Source of the DNA: Rhaphigaster nebulosa
Taxonomy: Eukaryota > Arthropoda > Insecta > Hemiptera > Pentatomidae
Direction of reading: 5' to 3'
DNA length: 64,000 bases
NCBI GenBank assembly: GCA_948150685.1
Contig: OX411308.1
Location: 142,142,548-142,206,547, forward strand
Below are positions 10,200-21,260 of this stretch, piece after piece. The translations under genes and the position numbers were made by a program. Each line of letters starts with the position of its first letter. The stretch's first letter is position 1. The notes beneath the pieces were generated by a model that was not told the origin of the DNA, searched no databases, and was given only the letters and a program-made list of their open reading frames with translations.

Positions 10200-12170
10200 C
10201 AACATATTTATAAAGTTGTGTCTTTCAACTTTTGCAGTACTGCTGTATTTGTGTTTATCTACCAACAGGCATTTTTTTCTCCTTCCTTTTGCCGTAAGCT
10301 GAACTTACAGAAGCTGTTCTTCAAAATAATTCCGTGATTTACATTTTCCCTTGTCAGCTTTCTATTTTTTAAGCGCTTGTCCGCCAGTCATCCAGCAAAA
10401 CATCATAGCAGGGTGCATTTGCCCCTTTGCCTTCTGGCACTGTTGGTGCATTAGCTTCTGGTGTGTGACAACAGTACTTGGTTTACAATTACCCTTACTA
10501 TCGTGTTTTGTCATGACAACTACGGAATAGCGAATTAAAAGAAAAAGTACTTTTATCTATACATTCATTCAATTATATTCCACATCCCACTTTCATAAAT
10601 CAATGAAGATTGTAAAATGTGAATCTCGGACAAGCTTTAACTTTTTTCGATGATTACACCAGTATAATAATCCTCCGAAAAACGAAGTATTTTGTTGTTG
10701 CCCAAAAAAGCTGCTCCTGGTTTAATGATGAGTCTTCTAGATACTCGTATTTCAATTAAATAATTCATAGAGACTTGTTCATAATTACCCCTTTAGACTG
10801 GAGCAAGTTTGTACTAAGTACGATTCAATTTATGCAATTAAATTATCAATCTCATCAAATAATGCGGGGTTGAAACGTAGGTCTGGATTTAATATTTAAA
10901 CATCTAAAGAACATTTAAAAAAAAAAAAAGAAGGAAAAATGTAGCTTCAAAAATTTCCCTATTTTTATGCATAAGTTGGATATCGCTTTCCCTGGTTAAA
11001 TATGTTTATTTATATAAACTGCACTTTAGCACGTATCTCACCTTAACAGATTTTCAAGATAAAACGGGTTTGATTTGACTGATTACTAACACGATTCGCT
11101 AGAATAAATTAGCTGTTTCACCTACGCTTAACAAAACAAACGCTACTAAGATTTTTCATATGAAATAATTTTGACTTATCGAGCCGCTTCATTCGCTCAC
11201 ATTCCCACTGTTGTCCCCGCTCACACATAGAATATTTTATACCGTTTGCTAATTGCGTAAAATTGTTCTTGACGCTCCCTTTCTTCCAGTTTCTCTACTT
11301 CCTAATACCTATTGTGGGTATGTAAATTTGAATGTAAAGCCCTTCATCAAATAGATTAATCATTGCCTATGCTAGCTATGTTTCTTGTCTTCTTGTGAGG
11401 TGAGATAAATGCTCGTTAGAACCATGTTCCCGAGGCGCCGAATGGGACTCAGTGGGTAGGAGATGCTTATCGGGGACAATAAGACGTCGGCACCACATCT
11501 TCAGATGATATACCGCCGCCACAGGTAGAAAGGTCTACGTTTTCTATTTTTTCAGGTAGGTAGTACTATTTCAGTGTTAGTTCACAAACCTTTCTATAGC
11601 CTGAATCGTATTAGAAAAATATATATCAATATCCAATACAGCTCCAGGATAAAGCTGCATTGAAGAAAAGAATAATGGGATATAATTTGTACACCAAATT
11701 TCTGTAGGAGAGAAAAATAATAATTCGATTTGAAGGTGTAGAAATACATTACATATTTCACAATATCATACGAACATTTATTCCTGTAATATTTAAATTT
11801 TATTGGCATAATTTATAATTAAATTCATATTATATATCTAAAATGTTATATTATATAGCATGGGGTTGAACATGAACTGATATTGGGCACAGAAAAAAAA
11901 AATAAAAAAAATTTAGAAAACAACCCTACAACTATTTTTTTTCAACACGGGTGAAAATACATTTTGATAAAGTAATAAATTTTCCTCAATTGATTCTATT
12001 CTTGCCGACTAAATTGCACCTGAACGGAAGTGATCGTTTTCCAATCATCCTAATGATGAGAGGAGAGATCCCAGCCCAAATGAGGAATCACCATTGAAAG
12101 TACGTAATGATAAAGGGATGGTAACTGAAGATCGAAACGATATTGACCTCAACGTATTTTCAGTAATGTA
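10200..12170. other. No gene recognised
   Basis: A minus-strand frame of about 50 codons free of stops (around 10365-10530) and somewhat more GC-rich patches at 11390-11560 lack any recognisable motif. A (T)n/(A)n-rich remainder. Confidence 0.4.
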
Positions 12171-12179
12171 AAACTAGAA

Positions 12180-13990
12180 GCTGCTCACGAAACAATAATA
12201 TTTGGATCCAAAACATCAAATCGCACAAGTTTGTCGTGGTGGAACGAAAAATGTCAGGAAGAAACTAAACTAAGAAGGGAACGTTTGTCAATACAGATTA
12301 ATACGTAATAAATTCGGAAAGAGAAGAAGTTTACCTGATGCGGTTGAGTTTAACAGCTAAGATCCGGGGCCAATAGAATTATCATGGAGAGCAAAAGTTC
12401 AACATGGAAGGATTTTGTGTCTTTAATATGCCATCAAACTCCAATAAAAGAGTTCTGGAATAAGACCAGAAGCGTTAGGGGAATCTCTAACATGCAAAAC
12501 TGCCTGGAATAAGGATCAGGCGAAGAATTATTACTGTCTCCGACGAAACAGCAGTAGCACTTGCCAAGCATTTCTATGATCTATCCTCCACTAATATTCA
12601 AGCCTCACTGAAGTATGGGAACGAACCGATTCTTGAATTTTCCGAAGATGAAGGAATTCACAATATTCCTTTTGGGATACATGATCTGGAACATATTCTT
12701 CAAAACTATAACATCCCAAGATCTCAGCTTTGGGTAGAGATGGAATGTCATATAAAATGTTGTTTGATCTGTCTGATGAATGGAAGCAATCCTTATTTTA
12801 TTGCAATTATATAACCAAACTTGGGATGCCGATTATCTCTCACAAACTTTGGAACATTCACTAATAATACCGATACCGAAAAAAGAATAAAGTTACAGAC
12901 TTTCATTTTATGTCACTCCTCTCGTTCGCAAGAAAATTTGAGAAAAAATTGTAAATGAGGGAATTACCGAAGTGATAAATAAGAGAGAGCTTTTCACTCC
13001 GTACTAATTTGGTATTTGGGAACATCCTATCACAACTGACTATTTACAAATATTAAAATGGGAAGCCCAGGAAGCATTTAAAGAGAAGCAGCATACCATT
13101 GTTATTTTTTTTTAGATATTGATAAAGCCTATGACACCATGTGGAGATTTGGAGTCTTTCACGTCTTAAAATGGATTTTTGAAGAAAAACATTGTAAATA
13201 CAGTATGAATTTTCTAAAACATAGAATGTTCAGTTTTATAATCGGTTCTTCGGAATCCTCAATCTACACTATGGAGAACGGAGCTCCTCAAGATAGCGTG
13301 ACACTTTTCCAGGTCGTAATAAACGATAAAGCGGCAGTTAAGCCTCCTAAAACCATTTTATACGCAGACATATTGCATATACAAAGCAAATCCTTAAAAT
13401 TTAAAGTATAAATATACAATACGGTTGGATAGCACAGACATATCATTTATTGATAGTCAGAAATATCTGAGAATGTAGCTGGACCGTCCGCTTAGGTGAG
13501 CACTGCATATAAAATCACTCATAGACACGTGTATCAAAAGAATCGGATTGCTCAAATGTCTTACCACATGGCCTGAGGAGAGGACAGAAAAAACCTATTA
13601 TATATATATCGCGCTACGATTAGAAGCAAACTAGATTATGTGTCAAGCGTCTATGGCACTGCGTAAAAAAAAACACTCTAAAGATGTTGGATTCTGTACA
13701 AGATTGTGTCTTAAGTATTTGCATTGGGGAATTTGCATCCTCCCCAGTTGAAAGTTATTTATTTATCATTATTCCCAGCTAAGAAAGGGTAATTTTTTGC
13801 GATGAGGTATGGGCTGTAACTTAAGACAAACTCTAGTTATATATTAAATAAACTGCTATTCAGTAGAGAGGAAACAGTCAACAGAACTGAAAGGACAAAA
13901 AAATTGTAGAAGCATGTTTTAAAGACAATAGGAGATTCAGAATTACAATTAGACAATCTTTCAGAACTGCCTAATAAAATAATTCTCTGA
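12180..13990 (+). pseudogene. Jockey-type LINE reverse transcriptase, heavily degraded
   Basis: Frameshifted and stop-riddled, but the order of RT landmarks is kept. Around 12230: SLSWWNEKCQEE, the PWWNEEC linker motif. Around 12410: DFVSLICHQTPIKEFWNKTR, the linker helix. Around 13100: FFLDIDKAYDTMW, RT block A. Around 13275: ENGAPQDSVTLFQVVINDKA, the GVPQGS.L.P.LF.V.IND block with G-S changed to D-S. Near 13355: TILYADILHI, the YADD box with the second D lost. Around 13620-13750: RSKLDYVSSVYGTA-like, KMLDSVQDCVLSICIGEF and ASSPVESYL, the typical Jockey C-terminal palm/thumb segments. The matching RNase H domain may be the one at 17150-17890. Confidence 0.85.
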
Positions 13991-14107
13991 CGGATCTCTT
14001 CCATACCAGTTGTAGAGAAATAATCGCAAGTTCTAATAAAGAAATGATACTTCCAGCTGAACCACACAAGTTATTTCTCGAAATTTCATAATAGTATAAA
14101 AACATAT

Positions 14108-14110
<3 letters not shown>

Positions 14111-14177
<67 letters not shown>
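14111..14177. repeat. (AT)n microsatellite
   Basis: Uninterrupted AT dinucleotide run about 170 bp upstream of the RTE-like insertion. Confidence 0.95.
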
Positions 14178-14180
<3 letters not shown>

Positions 14181-14347
14181 GTCTTGACAACTTGATATAC
14201 GTGAAAGCAAGTTCACTATGAAAACATTTTAACAAGAGTGAAATTATTGTGTGAAAGCGTCATTTGTTAATAAAAGTGGAGATTAAGGAAGGAAAAAAAG
14301 TGTAAAAACCTGAACCTTTATTATCGTTTTGACAAATTTATTATCAT

Positions 14348-14359
14348 TTTGATTCGTTC
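14348..14359 (+). repeat. Target-site duplication, left copy
   Basis: TTTGATTCGTTC, repeated exactly at 16480-16491 on the other side of the RTE-like element. Confidence 0.8.
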
Positions 14360-16456
14360 ATTTCGTTCATTTCAATTAGAAATCAATTCGCGGTAGAAAT
14401 CAAGAATAGGTTTGAAGCCTTGGAATCTTTAGATGAGGATCGCGAAGATGTAGACAAGCTATGGATCGGAATTAGGGATAATATTAAAGAGGCAAGTAAT
14501 CTGTGTCTTGGAAAAAGGGACAATAAAAAGAATAAACCGTGGTTCGATAATGATTGTCTAAACTTGTGCGAAAAAAGAAGAGCCGCGAAACTAAAAGCTT
14601 TGAATAATCCAAGCGATAACAATGTTGCTAATTTCCCGGCCTTGATGAATGAAACGTCCAAATTCCTCAAAAATAAAAAACGAGAATATCTTAAAAACAA
14701 AATAATAGAGATAGAAACTAATAGAATTGAAAACAACGTAAGAGACATGTACAAGGGTATAAGCAGATCGCGTAAACAGTTTGAACCAGCAATGAATGGA
14801 ATTAGAGATGAAAATAACAATATCTTGGCCGATCCGGGGGACATTGTGAATAAATTTAAAAAACACTTTGAAAGTATTTTGAATTCGGGAAATAATAATC
14901 AATCTCCTCCTTCTGAATATCAGAGTGCTGAACCGTTAATTGAAGAACCGAGTAAGGAGGAAGTCGAAATAGCCATCGGAAAATTAAAATCTCATAAAGC
15001 AGCGGGAATCGACAACATTCCCAGTGAAATAATAAAAGCGTGCGGTGAAGCTGGAGTTTCTAAAATACATTTTTTGGTTAAAAAGATCTGGGAAAATGAA
15101 AAAATGCCCGAAGAATGGAAAGAATCTATACTTATTCCGATTCACAAAAAAGGTCCGAGGACGGAGTGTAATAACTATCGCGGAATATCACTCCTCCCGA
15201 TATGCTATAAAATATTCTCGTTGATCCTAAATAGTCGAATCACGGAATATGCCGAGGAAATTATCGGAGACTACCAATGTGGTTTTAGACGGAACCGATC
15301 AACTATCGATCAAATATTTTCCTTACGGCAAATATTAGAAAAAAAATTAGAATTCAACGGTGTAGTTCATCAGCTTTTTGTGGATTTCAAAAAGGCTTAT
15401 GATTCAATTGATCACCGGAGACTGTATAACATTTTGATTGTGCAGGGAATACCGAAGAAGTTAGTAAATCTAGTAGGAATGTGCATGACCGAAACATTCA
15501 ATAAAGTTAGAATAGGTAATTATTTTTCGGAGAAATTTGATGTTCGCTCGGGGTTAAAACAAGGCGATTCCCTTTCACCTGTCCTATTTAATTTAGCATT
15601 AGAGTATGTCATTAGAAAGGTAATGCTTACCGAAAGGGGTTTAGATCTGGGTGGTATAATATCCGTGCTGGGGTTTGCGGATGATTTGGTATTATTAAGT
15701 GAGGACGCGGAAACTATAAAACTGAATACAGCAACGTTGATGACAGCTGGGAAAGAGGTTGGCCTCAAAATAAATACGGATAAGACGAAATATATGGTTA
15801 GCAATAGAAACAGAGGAGATTTTGAGGATATAGATATAGGAGAAAATAGGTTTGAACACGTTGAGAAATTTAAGTATTTGGGGTCTGTGATTACTAGAAA
15901 AAACGAAATTCAAGAGGAAATAAAGGCGCGGTTAAAGGCGGGAAATGCTTGTTATTTTTCGGTGTCAACATTACTTAGGTCGCGCATTTTGTCCAGAAAC
16001 TTAAAACTTAGAATATACAAAACTATTATCTTGCCTACAGTTCTGTATGGGTGTGAAACGTGGCCGCTAACCTTGAAGGACGAACAACGCCTTAAGGTAT
16101 TCGAGAATAAGGTACTGCGTAAAATATTTGGTCCGAAAAAGGATGAGTCAACTTCAGAGTTTAGGAGATTACACAACGCGGAATTGCGGAGCATGCACCC
16201 TGTTAATATAATCGAAGTGATATCATCGCGACGGTTGAAATGGGCTTGCAAAGTTGTTGGGCTCCGTAACGAACGAATTCCTAAAAAGTTAATAAACGCT
16301 GAGCTGACTGGTAAACGTCCGAGGGGTAGACCGAAACGTAGGTGGGAGGATAGTATTAAGAGTGATCTAAGGAATTTGGGTTTGGAAGGTAGTAGGTGGA
16401 CCGAGATTTGTAGACAGCGATTAGTGGTATCGGCATCGAACCTCCGGGTTCGCTAA
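14360..16456 (+). CDS. RTE-like reverse transcriptase, 5'-truncated but open
   Basis: Frame open for 698 codons from the insertion junction to TAA/stop at 16456; the first in-frame ATG comes only about 95 codons in, so the true start was lost by truncation. Counting from 14420: PWFDNDCLNLC (40-50), the linker after the missing endonuclease; KLKSHKAAGIDNIPSEI (188-204), RT entry; YRGISLLPICYKIFS (253-267); DYQCGFRRNRSTIDQIF (284-300); QLFVDFKKAYDSIDH (318-332), block A with a catalytic Asp; SGLKQGDSLSPVLFN (377-391); LGFADDLVLLSEDAE (417-431), block C with the catalytic FADD at nt 15674-15685; EKFKYLGSVIT (482-492), thumb; PTVLYGCETWPLT (539-551); RRLKWACKVVGL and GKRPRGRPKRRWED (604-645), C-terminal basic tail. 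All RT catalytic residues are present, but without endonuclease it cannot be autonomous. It belongs to the RTE/craft group by C-terminal signature, short 3' UTR and simple-repeat tail; exact clade uncertain. Confidence 0.9.
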   Translation: MSFISIRNQFAVEIKNRFEALESLDEDREDVDKLWIGIRDNIKEASNLCLGKRDNKKNKPWFDNDCLNLCEKRRAAKLKALNNPSDNNVANFPALMNETSKFLKNKKREYLKNKIIEIETNRIENNVRDMYKGISRSRKQFEPAMNGIRDENNNILADPGDIVNKFKKHFESILNSGNNNQSPPSEYQSAEPLIEEPSKEEVEIAIGKLKSHKAAGIDNIPSEIIKACGEAGVSKIHFLVKKIWENEKMPEEWKESILIPIHKKGPRTECNNYRGISLLPICYKIFSLILNSRITEYAEEIIGDYQCGFRRNRSTIDQIFSLRQILEKKLEFNGVVHQLFVDFKKAYDSIDHRRLYNILIVQGIPKKLVNLVGMCMTETFNKVRIGNYFSEKFDVRSGLKQGDSLSPVLFNLALEYVIRKVMLTERGLDLGGIISVLGFADDLVLLSEDAETIKLNTATLMTAGKEVGLKINTDKTKYMVSNRNRGDFEDIDIGENRFEHVEKFKYLGSVITRKNEIQEEIKARLKAGNACYFSVSTLLRSRILSRNLKLRIYKTIILPTVLYGCETWPLTLKDEQRLKVFENKVLRKIFGPKKDESTSEFRRLHNAELRSMHPVNIIEVISSRRLKWACKVVGLRNERIPKKLINAELTGKRPRGRPKRRWEDSIKSDLRNLGLEGSRWTEICRQRLVVSASNLRVR

Positions 16457-16479
16457 GCCTTTTATTATTATTATTATTA
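14360..16479 (+). mobile_element. 5'-truncated RTE-like LINE with (TTA)n tail
   Basis: Insertion of about 2.1 kb bounded by 12-bp duplications. It lacks the 5' end (no endonuclease domain), has almost no 3' UTR and ends in a TTA trinucleotide tail at 16461-16480. The single frame inside is open throughout, so this is probably the youngest LINE copy in the window. It appears to lie between the RT and RNase H pieces of an older Jockey element. Confidence 0.85.
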
Positions 16480-16491
16480 TTTGATTCGTTC
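16480..16491 (+). repeat. Target-site duplication, right copy
   Basis: TTTGATTCGTTC, identical to 14348-14359; its first T overlaps the end of the TTA tail. Confidence 0.8.
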
Positions 16492-17149
16492 CTTGAAAAC
16501 CTTTAAATGAAATGAGACGAATTCTACACAATGCGGTCGATTGCTTAAAAAAATATTTACCCCCTTAGCCGTGGAATATTTACGATCAAAATTTATATTG
16601 GTAACCGGTTGTTTCGTTGTAAGTTCTGGTAGTCCACCCAAGAGTTCTAATAATTGAAGCATAGAAATGCCAATGAGTCAAAGAGTCTTGTTTTCAGAAT
16701 TCGAAACTTGAATTGAAAGCTTGAAAAATATTTAAGAAATATGACTTAATTTCTGATAACATATGGTTGTAATAGTAACAAAATCACATTTATAATAGTA
16801 CTAGCTTTTGTAAAAAAACATCTTTTTTCTTCCTTTCAAATCAGAGCATTAAATTGAATGATGTGTTTCTGCGAATGATTTGTGTTCGCTATAATACTTT
16901 TATTTACTTTCCCATGCATTTCATATACCAATACATATAATGAAATGTACAATATATGTGTTAAAAATAAAATAAAAACCTAACTTAAATCTTTTCTCTT
17001 TTTTAAATGTTGTTTGTAAAAGTTTTGTACAAACTTTAAAGTATGATGATTAGAAATGATAAGATCAGTAGTTCTGTCTTCTGTTACTCACATTATCTTT
17101 TAAAAGTTAAACACAAAAAAACTTAAATTCGGAAGAGTATTTAACTCGC
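16492..17149. other. AT-rich, no gene recognised
   Basis: Lies between the RTE-like insert and the RNase H fragment. If the two Jockey pieces belong together this should be Jockey spacer, but no coding similarity is visible. Confidence 0.4.
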
Positions 17150-17890
17150 AATTCTTTACACAGGCAACGCCGTGTGGGTACAGCTACTTTTATACGGACG
17201 CATCAAAAATAGTTATTGAAATTGGATGCTCTATTACAAGCTCTGGTATGGAAAAACTGTTCAAATTGCCGCATGCATGCTCGGTGTTTACTGGATTAGC
17301 GTTTGCAATAAAGAGAGCACTATGTATAGAGGCAAGCGACTAAGCCAAATGGGCGTCCATGAGTGCTCTATTTGCCATTGAGAATACCAGACTTAAAAAT
17401 ATTCTGGCAATAGAAATAAGAAACATCTAGTAACCACTAACAGAGAAGGGTGAAGTTATATTCATTCGTCTGGGTTCCTTCACACTGCGGGATCATGGGA
17501 AATGAAAAAGCTCGGACAGCAAGCTAGCCTGGAACAACACTGATTACAATAATCAATACAGCCCCTATAGAAGACTTCCTAAAAAAAATAAAGTTGGAAA
17601 CTTGGAAAGTGTGGCAGCGAAAATGGAATAAAAACTGAAGGACATTATGATCCATTGTTCCAAATGGAACATTTAAATCGATCATTTAGGAAAGAAGAAA
17701 CTCTCCTCGGTTAAGGATTGGACATTGTGAATTTTCACTTGCTTACTTACTGAGAGGGCTCAAATCTCCAATATCTGAAATTTGTAATGTTTCCTGAAAT
17801 TTGTAATGAAAGCCAATCACTTTCTACAAGACTGGCGTATGTTCTCAACTATAAGGACAAAATTAAATCTGTCACAAACGCTGAAAGATA
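17150..17890 (+). pseudogene. Jockey-type LINE RNase H domain and C-terminus, degraded
   Basis: RNase H of a non-LTR element. Around 17185: YFYTDASK, the first catalytic Asp. Around 17275: HACSVFTGLAFAIKRALCI, the E/A helix with E replaced. Around 17340-17415: SALFAIENTRLKNILAIEI. Around 17460-17540: SFVWVPSHCGIMGNEKAR, the H-x-G-x-x-GNE.AD motif with the last D replaced by R. Then KLETWKVWQRKWN and, after more frameshifts, an R.R.GH-like end near 17725. Stops and frame changes make it dead. Position and orientation fit the C-terminus of the Jockey copy at 12180-13990, separated from it by the RTE-like insertion. Confidence 0.8.
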
Positions 17891-18219
17891 ACACTGTTCA
17901 ACAATAAAATTGTTTCGACCAGAAAAATAACAAATTATTATCTATTTTCACATGCTGAGTTCAAAAATCACTATGAAAATGATCGTTTAGCTCTCTATTT
18001 TGAGATACAGTCACATGTCATTTTTATATTCTAAATTTTCACTTTTTGGGAAATTTCATTTTTGCAAGTTGGTAGCATTGTTCAACAAAATGTTCTACAG
18101 CTATTTGGAGGTTATAAACATTATTACTGTTGTTCTGACTTTGTTTTTCACGTGGTTCTTTTTTTATCAGAGTTTATTTTTTTGGAGTGATTTTAAAGTG
18201 TAAATTTGACTAGACCAAA

Positions 18220-19190
18220 ATGCCACGAAATTGTGTGAACTTAGTGGATAATTTTTGATATATTTGTGGTGAAATAACATTTTCGTCACAGAAATGCAAT
18301 CTGACGCCCGTTGTTAATACTGCCTATCAGCATTATTTTGGTATGAAGGTGGGTGACCAAGCAAAGTCATGGGCTTCACATATATGTTGTAACTCTTGTT
18401 CAGCTACTTTAAGAGAATGACTGAAAAATAAAAAAAGATGTATGCCTTTTGCTGTGCCTATGGTTTGGCGGGAGCCTACCAATCATATACATGACTACTA
18501 TTTCCTCTTGACTCCACCTTTAAAGTCTGGATTGTCAATGAAGAAAAGACGAACAGTTAAACACCCAATCTTAACCGAAATGAAAAAAAACGTTGCCGAT
18601 CCTCTTGTTGATCCAAAAGATATTTTTGCTCCACTGCGTATAAAACTTGGTTTGATGAAAACTTTTGTCAAAGGGATGAACCAAGAAGGAGAATCCTTTA
18701 GATATTTAAGAGACAAATTTTCTACATTAGGTGATGCAAAATTTAAAGAAGATGTTTGGGCCATAAATTCGATAACTTGTAAAAGATCCTGCGTTTCACC
18801 GAGCTTTGGAGGGGAAAGAAAAGGAAGCTTGGAATACCTTCAAGGTCGTTATTCATGGCTTTTTGAGGAATAAGAGAAATGATAACTATGCTGTTAGTGA
18901 CAATACCGTCAATATGGATGCAACATGTCACTTAAAATACATTTTCTCCACTCCCATCTAGACTCTTTCCCTCCTATTTGTGGAGCTGTCAGTGATGAAC
19001 ACGGAAAACGATTCCATCAGGATATTTCTCTAGTGGAACAAAGATATCAGGGTCGTTGTAATGAAGCAATGCTTACTGATTACTGTTGGTCTGTGTATAG
19101 ATAGGGATGCTCCGGAACTCACAAGAGACAGGCCAAAAGACAACAAAGTCGTGAAACCACCTCATAATGCTCTTCAGATCCAATCTGCCA
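18220..19190 (+). pseudogene. MPRNC/MPFAVPMVWREP repeat-gene family, nonsense-broken and shortened
   Basis: Member of a widely multiplied, functionally uncharacterised protein family known to me from invertebrate genome annotations. One frame from ATG 18220 to 18873 with two TGA codons (18256 and 18417, each where a Cys or Trp codon is expected). Features: MPRNCVN start, ICGEITFSSQK, YFGMKVGDQAKSWASHICC, then MPFAVPMVWREP, a Cys-rich N-terminal region that may bind metal. After KKRRTVKHPI the frame passes abruptly to VADPLVDPKDIFAPLRIKLG and LMKTFVKGMN, which in family members I recall lies a few hundred residues further on, so a central segment seems deleted. After a further frame change, VSDEHGKRFHQDISLVE and RYQGRCNEAMLTDYCWS (near 18985-19080) give the usual C-terminal end. 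Function unknown; it may derive from a mobile element. Why it spreads is not shown by the sequence. Confidence 0.75.
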
Positions 19191-19199
19191 TGTATTTTA

Positions 19200-20800
19200 T
19201 AGAATGCAACCGTCATTTAAAAATTTCAAATGGATTTTCAATGTTGTTAGCTGATGATATGAAATACGTAATTTTGGAAAAATTAGTTAATATTAAATAT
19301 TTCGACCCATTCTAGGTATATAACAGAAACTAGAGCCAATCAAATTTTTCCATTGTCATATTCGTTTTTCTCAATCCAAAATTAGTAATTCATGAATTCA
19401 TGAAAGTAACTCATGAATTGAAGGAAGCATTCAAAATTTTGTTGTCCAGTGTAATTTAGATGACGACTAAAAAGCGTTTAAAAAAACACTTGAATTTTTG
19501 AAAATGATAAAATTGTACAACAGGGTGCAAGATAATGGTGTTGCCAATTACCGTGTACGCTAGATACATCAAAAACAAAAATTATTAAACTAATAAATAT
19601 CTAAAATTTATGTTTTAATTTAGTAAAGGAGGTAAAAGTATGTAGGTTAGAAAATAAGGTGTTATGGATTAGTGAAAGGAATTCGGGAAGGCATTCGTAA
19701 AGGTCTTATTGCGAATAAAGTTTCTTTGTAGAATTGCCCCATATGATTTCTTGCTAACATGGATATCTGGGGAATTGATCCGTCTAAAAATAAAATGGAA
19801 TGAATTGACAAATAATCTTTATTCTGGGAATAAAGTATCTGTTTAACTATTTATTTTCATATTTTAAATTTGATAGAGCGTTGAGATTTGGTGAGTTAGT
19901 GCAATGTTTTTTTGTTGAAAAAAGCCAGAGGAGGGGCTTTCACTGATAAGAAACACCAAAAGAAACAGGATCGAATGATAAAGGGTTTCCTAAAGGAAGC
20001 AGTTCTATTTTGAAGGAGTATAAAGATCGCTAGTTCGTGTTTTGGTGTTCAAGGGGCTGTTGAACGCAGCGTAAGGAGTTCAAAGATATAAGGAGGATTA
20101 TTTATATTTTCTCAGTTATTGGAATATAACCCAAAAAGAAATATTATAGGAAAAAAATGACAGAATAACTTTAACTAGAAGGAATAGCCAGAGATGAATA
20201 TTATAAAATAAAACATCAGCCAATTCAATCTTGTTTCAAGTTCATCTAAAAGTCTCCTTTATATTAGTCAATAAGAGAAGAAGCAGGTAACTAACGGATA
20301 TCTAAAGGCCAATTTTTGCCAAGATATTGGAAGTGATAGTAGGTAAGATTAGCAGCATTAACAGTTCCGTGGCTATTAAGATCTAAATATAAGAAAGCAG
20401 GAAGATCAAAAGCAATTTGAAGACTAAAAATGATAGAAAATTCACTCTTGATAAAACCATCTACTGGCTTCCGAAAATGACCACTAATTTCTTTAAATAA
20501 GAAAAATATAAATAGATTAATTAGAGAAAGGAAACATACTTAAATACTTTTGGTGACAAATATAGAAACGGTATCAGACACCTGCGTAATAATTGATGAA
20601 TAAATAACAATTGTAATAAAGAAATAGATAATTATAATATTTTTTAAAATAATTTAATTTTTAATTAAAATTTAATTTAAGGATAATTACATAATTCTTG
20701 AAATAAAAGAATAAATGCATAATAATCCTTTTTTAAATTTTATTATGTATTTATTCTTACAAAATATAATATATAAAGCAAGTACAGTTTTCTCTCTCTC
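19200..20800. other. No gene recognised
   Basis: AT-rich with short scattered frames only; no repeats or motifs that I can support. Confidence 0.5.
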
Positions 20801-20810
20801 ATTTTGTGTG

Positions 20811-21021
20811 TATCTATCTATCTATCTATCTATCTATCCATCCATCTATCCATCTATCCCTCTATCCCTCTATCTCTCTATCCCTCTATCCCGCCATCTC
20901 ACCATCTCCCCATCTCACCATCCCCCCATCCTCCTCTCTCTCCATCTCCCTCTCCCACTCCCTCTCCCTCTCCCTCTTCCTCTCCCACTCCACTCCCTCT
21001 CCCTCTCCCTCTCCCTCTCTC
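20811..21021. repeat. (TCTA)n grading into (CCCTCT)n low-complexity tract
   Basis: Starts as a TATC tetranucleotide repeat, becomes CATCTATC/CCTCTATC and ends as CTCTCCCTC. Strong pyrimidine strand asymmetry. The frames through it (Ser/Pro/Leu-rich) are artefacts. Confidence 0.95.
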
Positions 21022-21260
21022 TAAGAGAGGTTCACAACTAGATTTTACAGCAATCCTAAATACAAAATTACAACTTTCTACAGCGAACCGTTTTTGAGTT
21101 ATGCGAGATACGAACGTACTTACGTACAGATGCCACGACGAAACTAGTCAAAATGGATTCAGGGATGGTCAAAATGGATATTTCCATCGAAATCTGAAAA
21201 CCGAAAATTTTCGCGATAACAATAGTTCCTTTACTTCGTACAAGGAAGTAAAAAGGCCTT
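21022..21260 (-). repeat. Dispersed repeat ending in TACTTC...GAAGTA palindrome
   Basis: Read from the minus strand it starts near 21254 with TTTACTTCCTTGTACGAAGT, an imperfect palindrome, then has ATTTTCGGTTTTCAG, GACCATCCCTGAATCC and TTTTGACTAGTTTCG, and ends at the pyrimidine tract. I recognise this type of block as a frequent repeat of insect (I think hemipteran) genomes. The frame at 21068-21397 overlaps it and is not a gene. Confidence 0.55.

Noticed and set aside
10365..10530. Minus-strand frame as a possible exon
   Set aside because: About 50 codons without stop, no recognisable motif, no splice-site support.
14360..16456. A host gene with a long single exon
   Set aside because: All RT motifs, the truncation, the TTA tail and the target duplication identify a LINE.
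20715..21097. Ser/Pro/Leu-rich frames
   Set aside because: They are tetranucleotide and CCCTCT repeats in all three frames.
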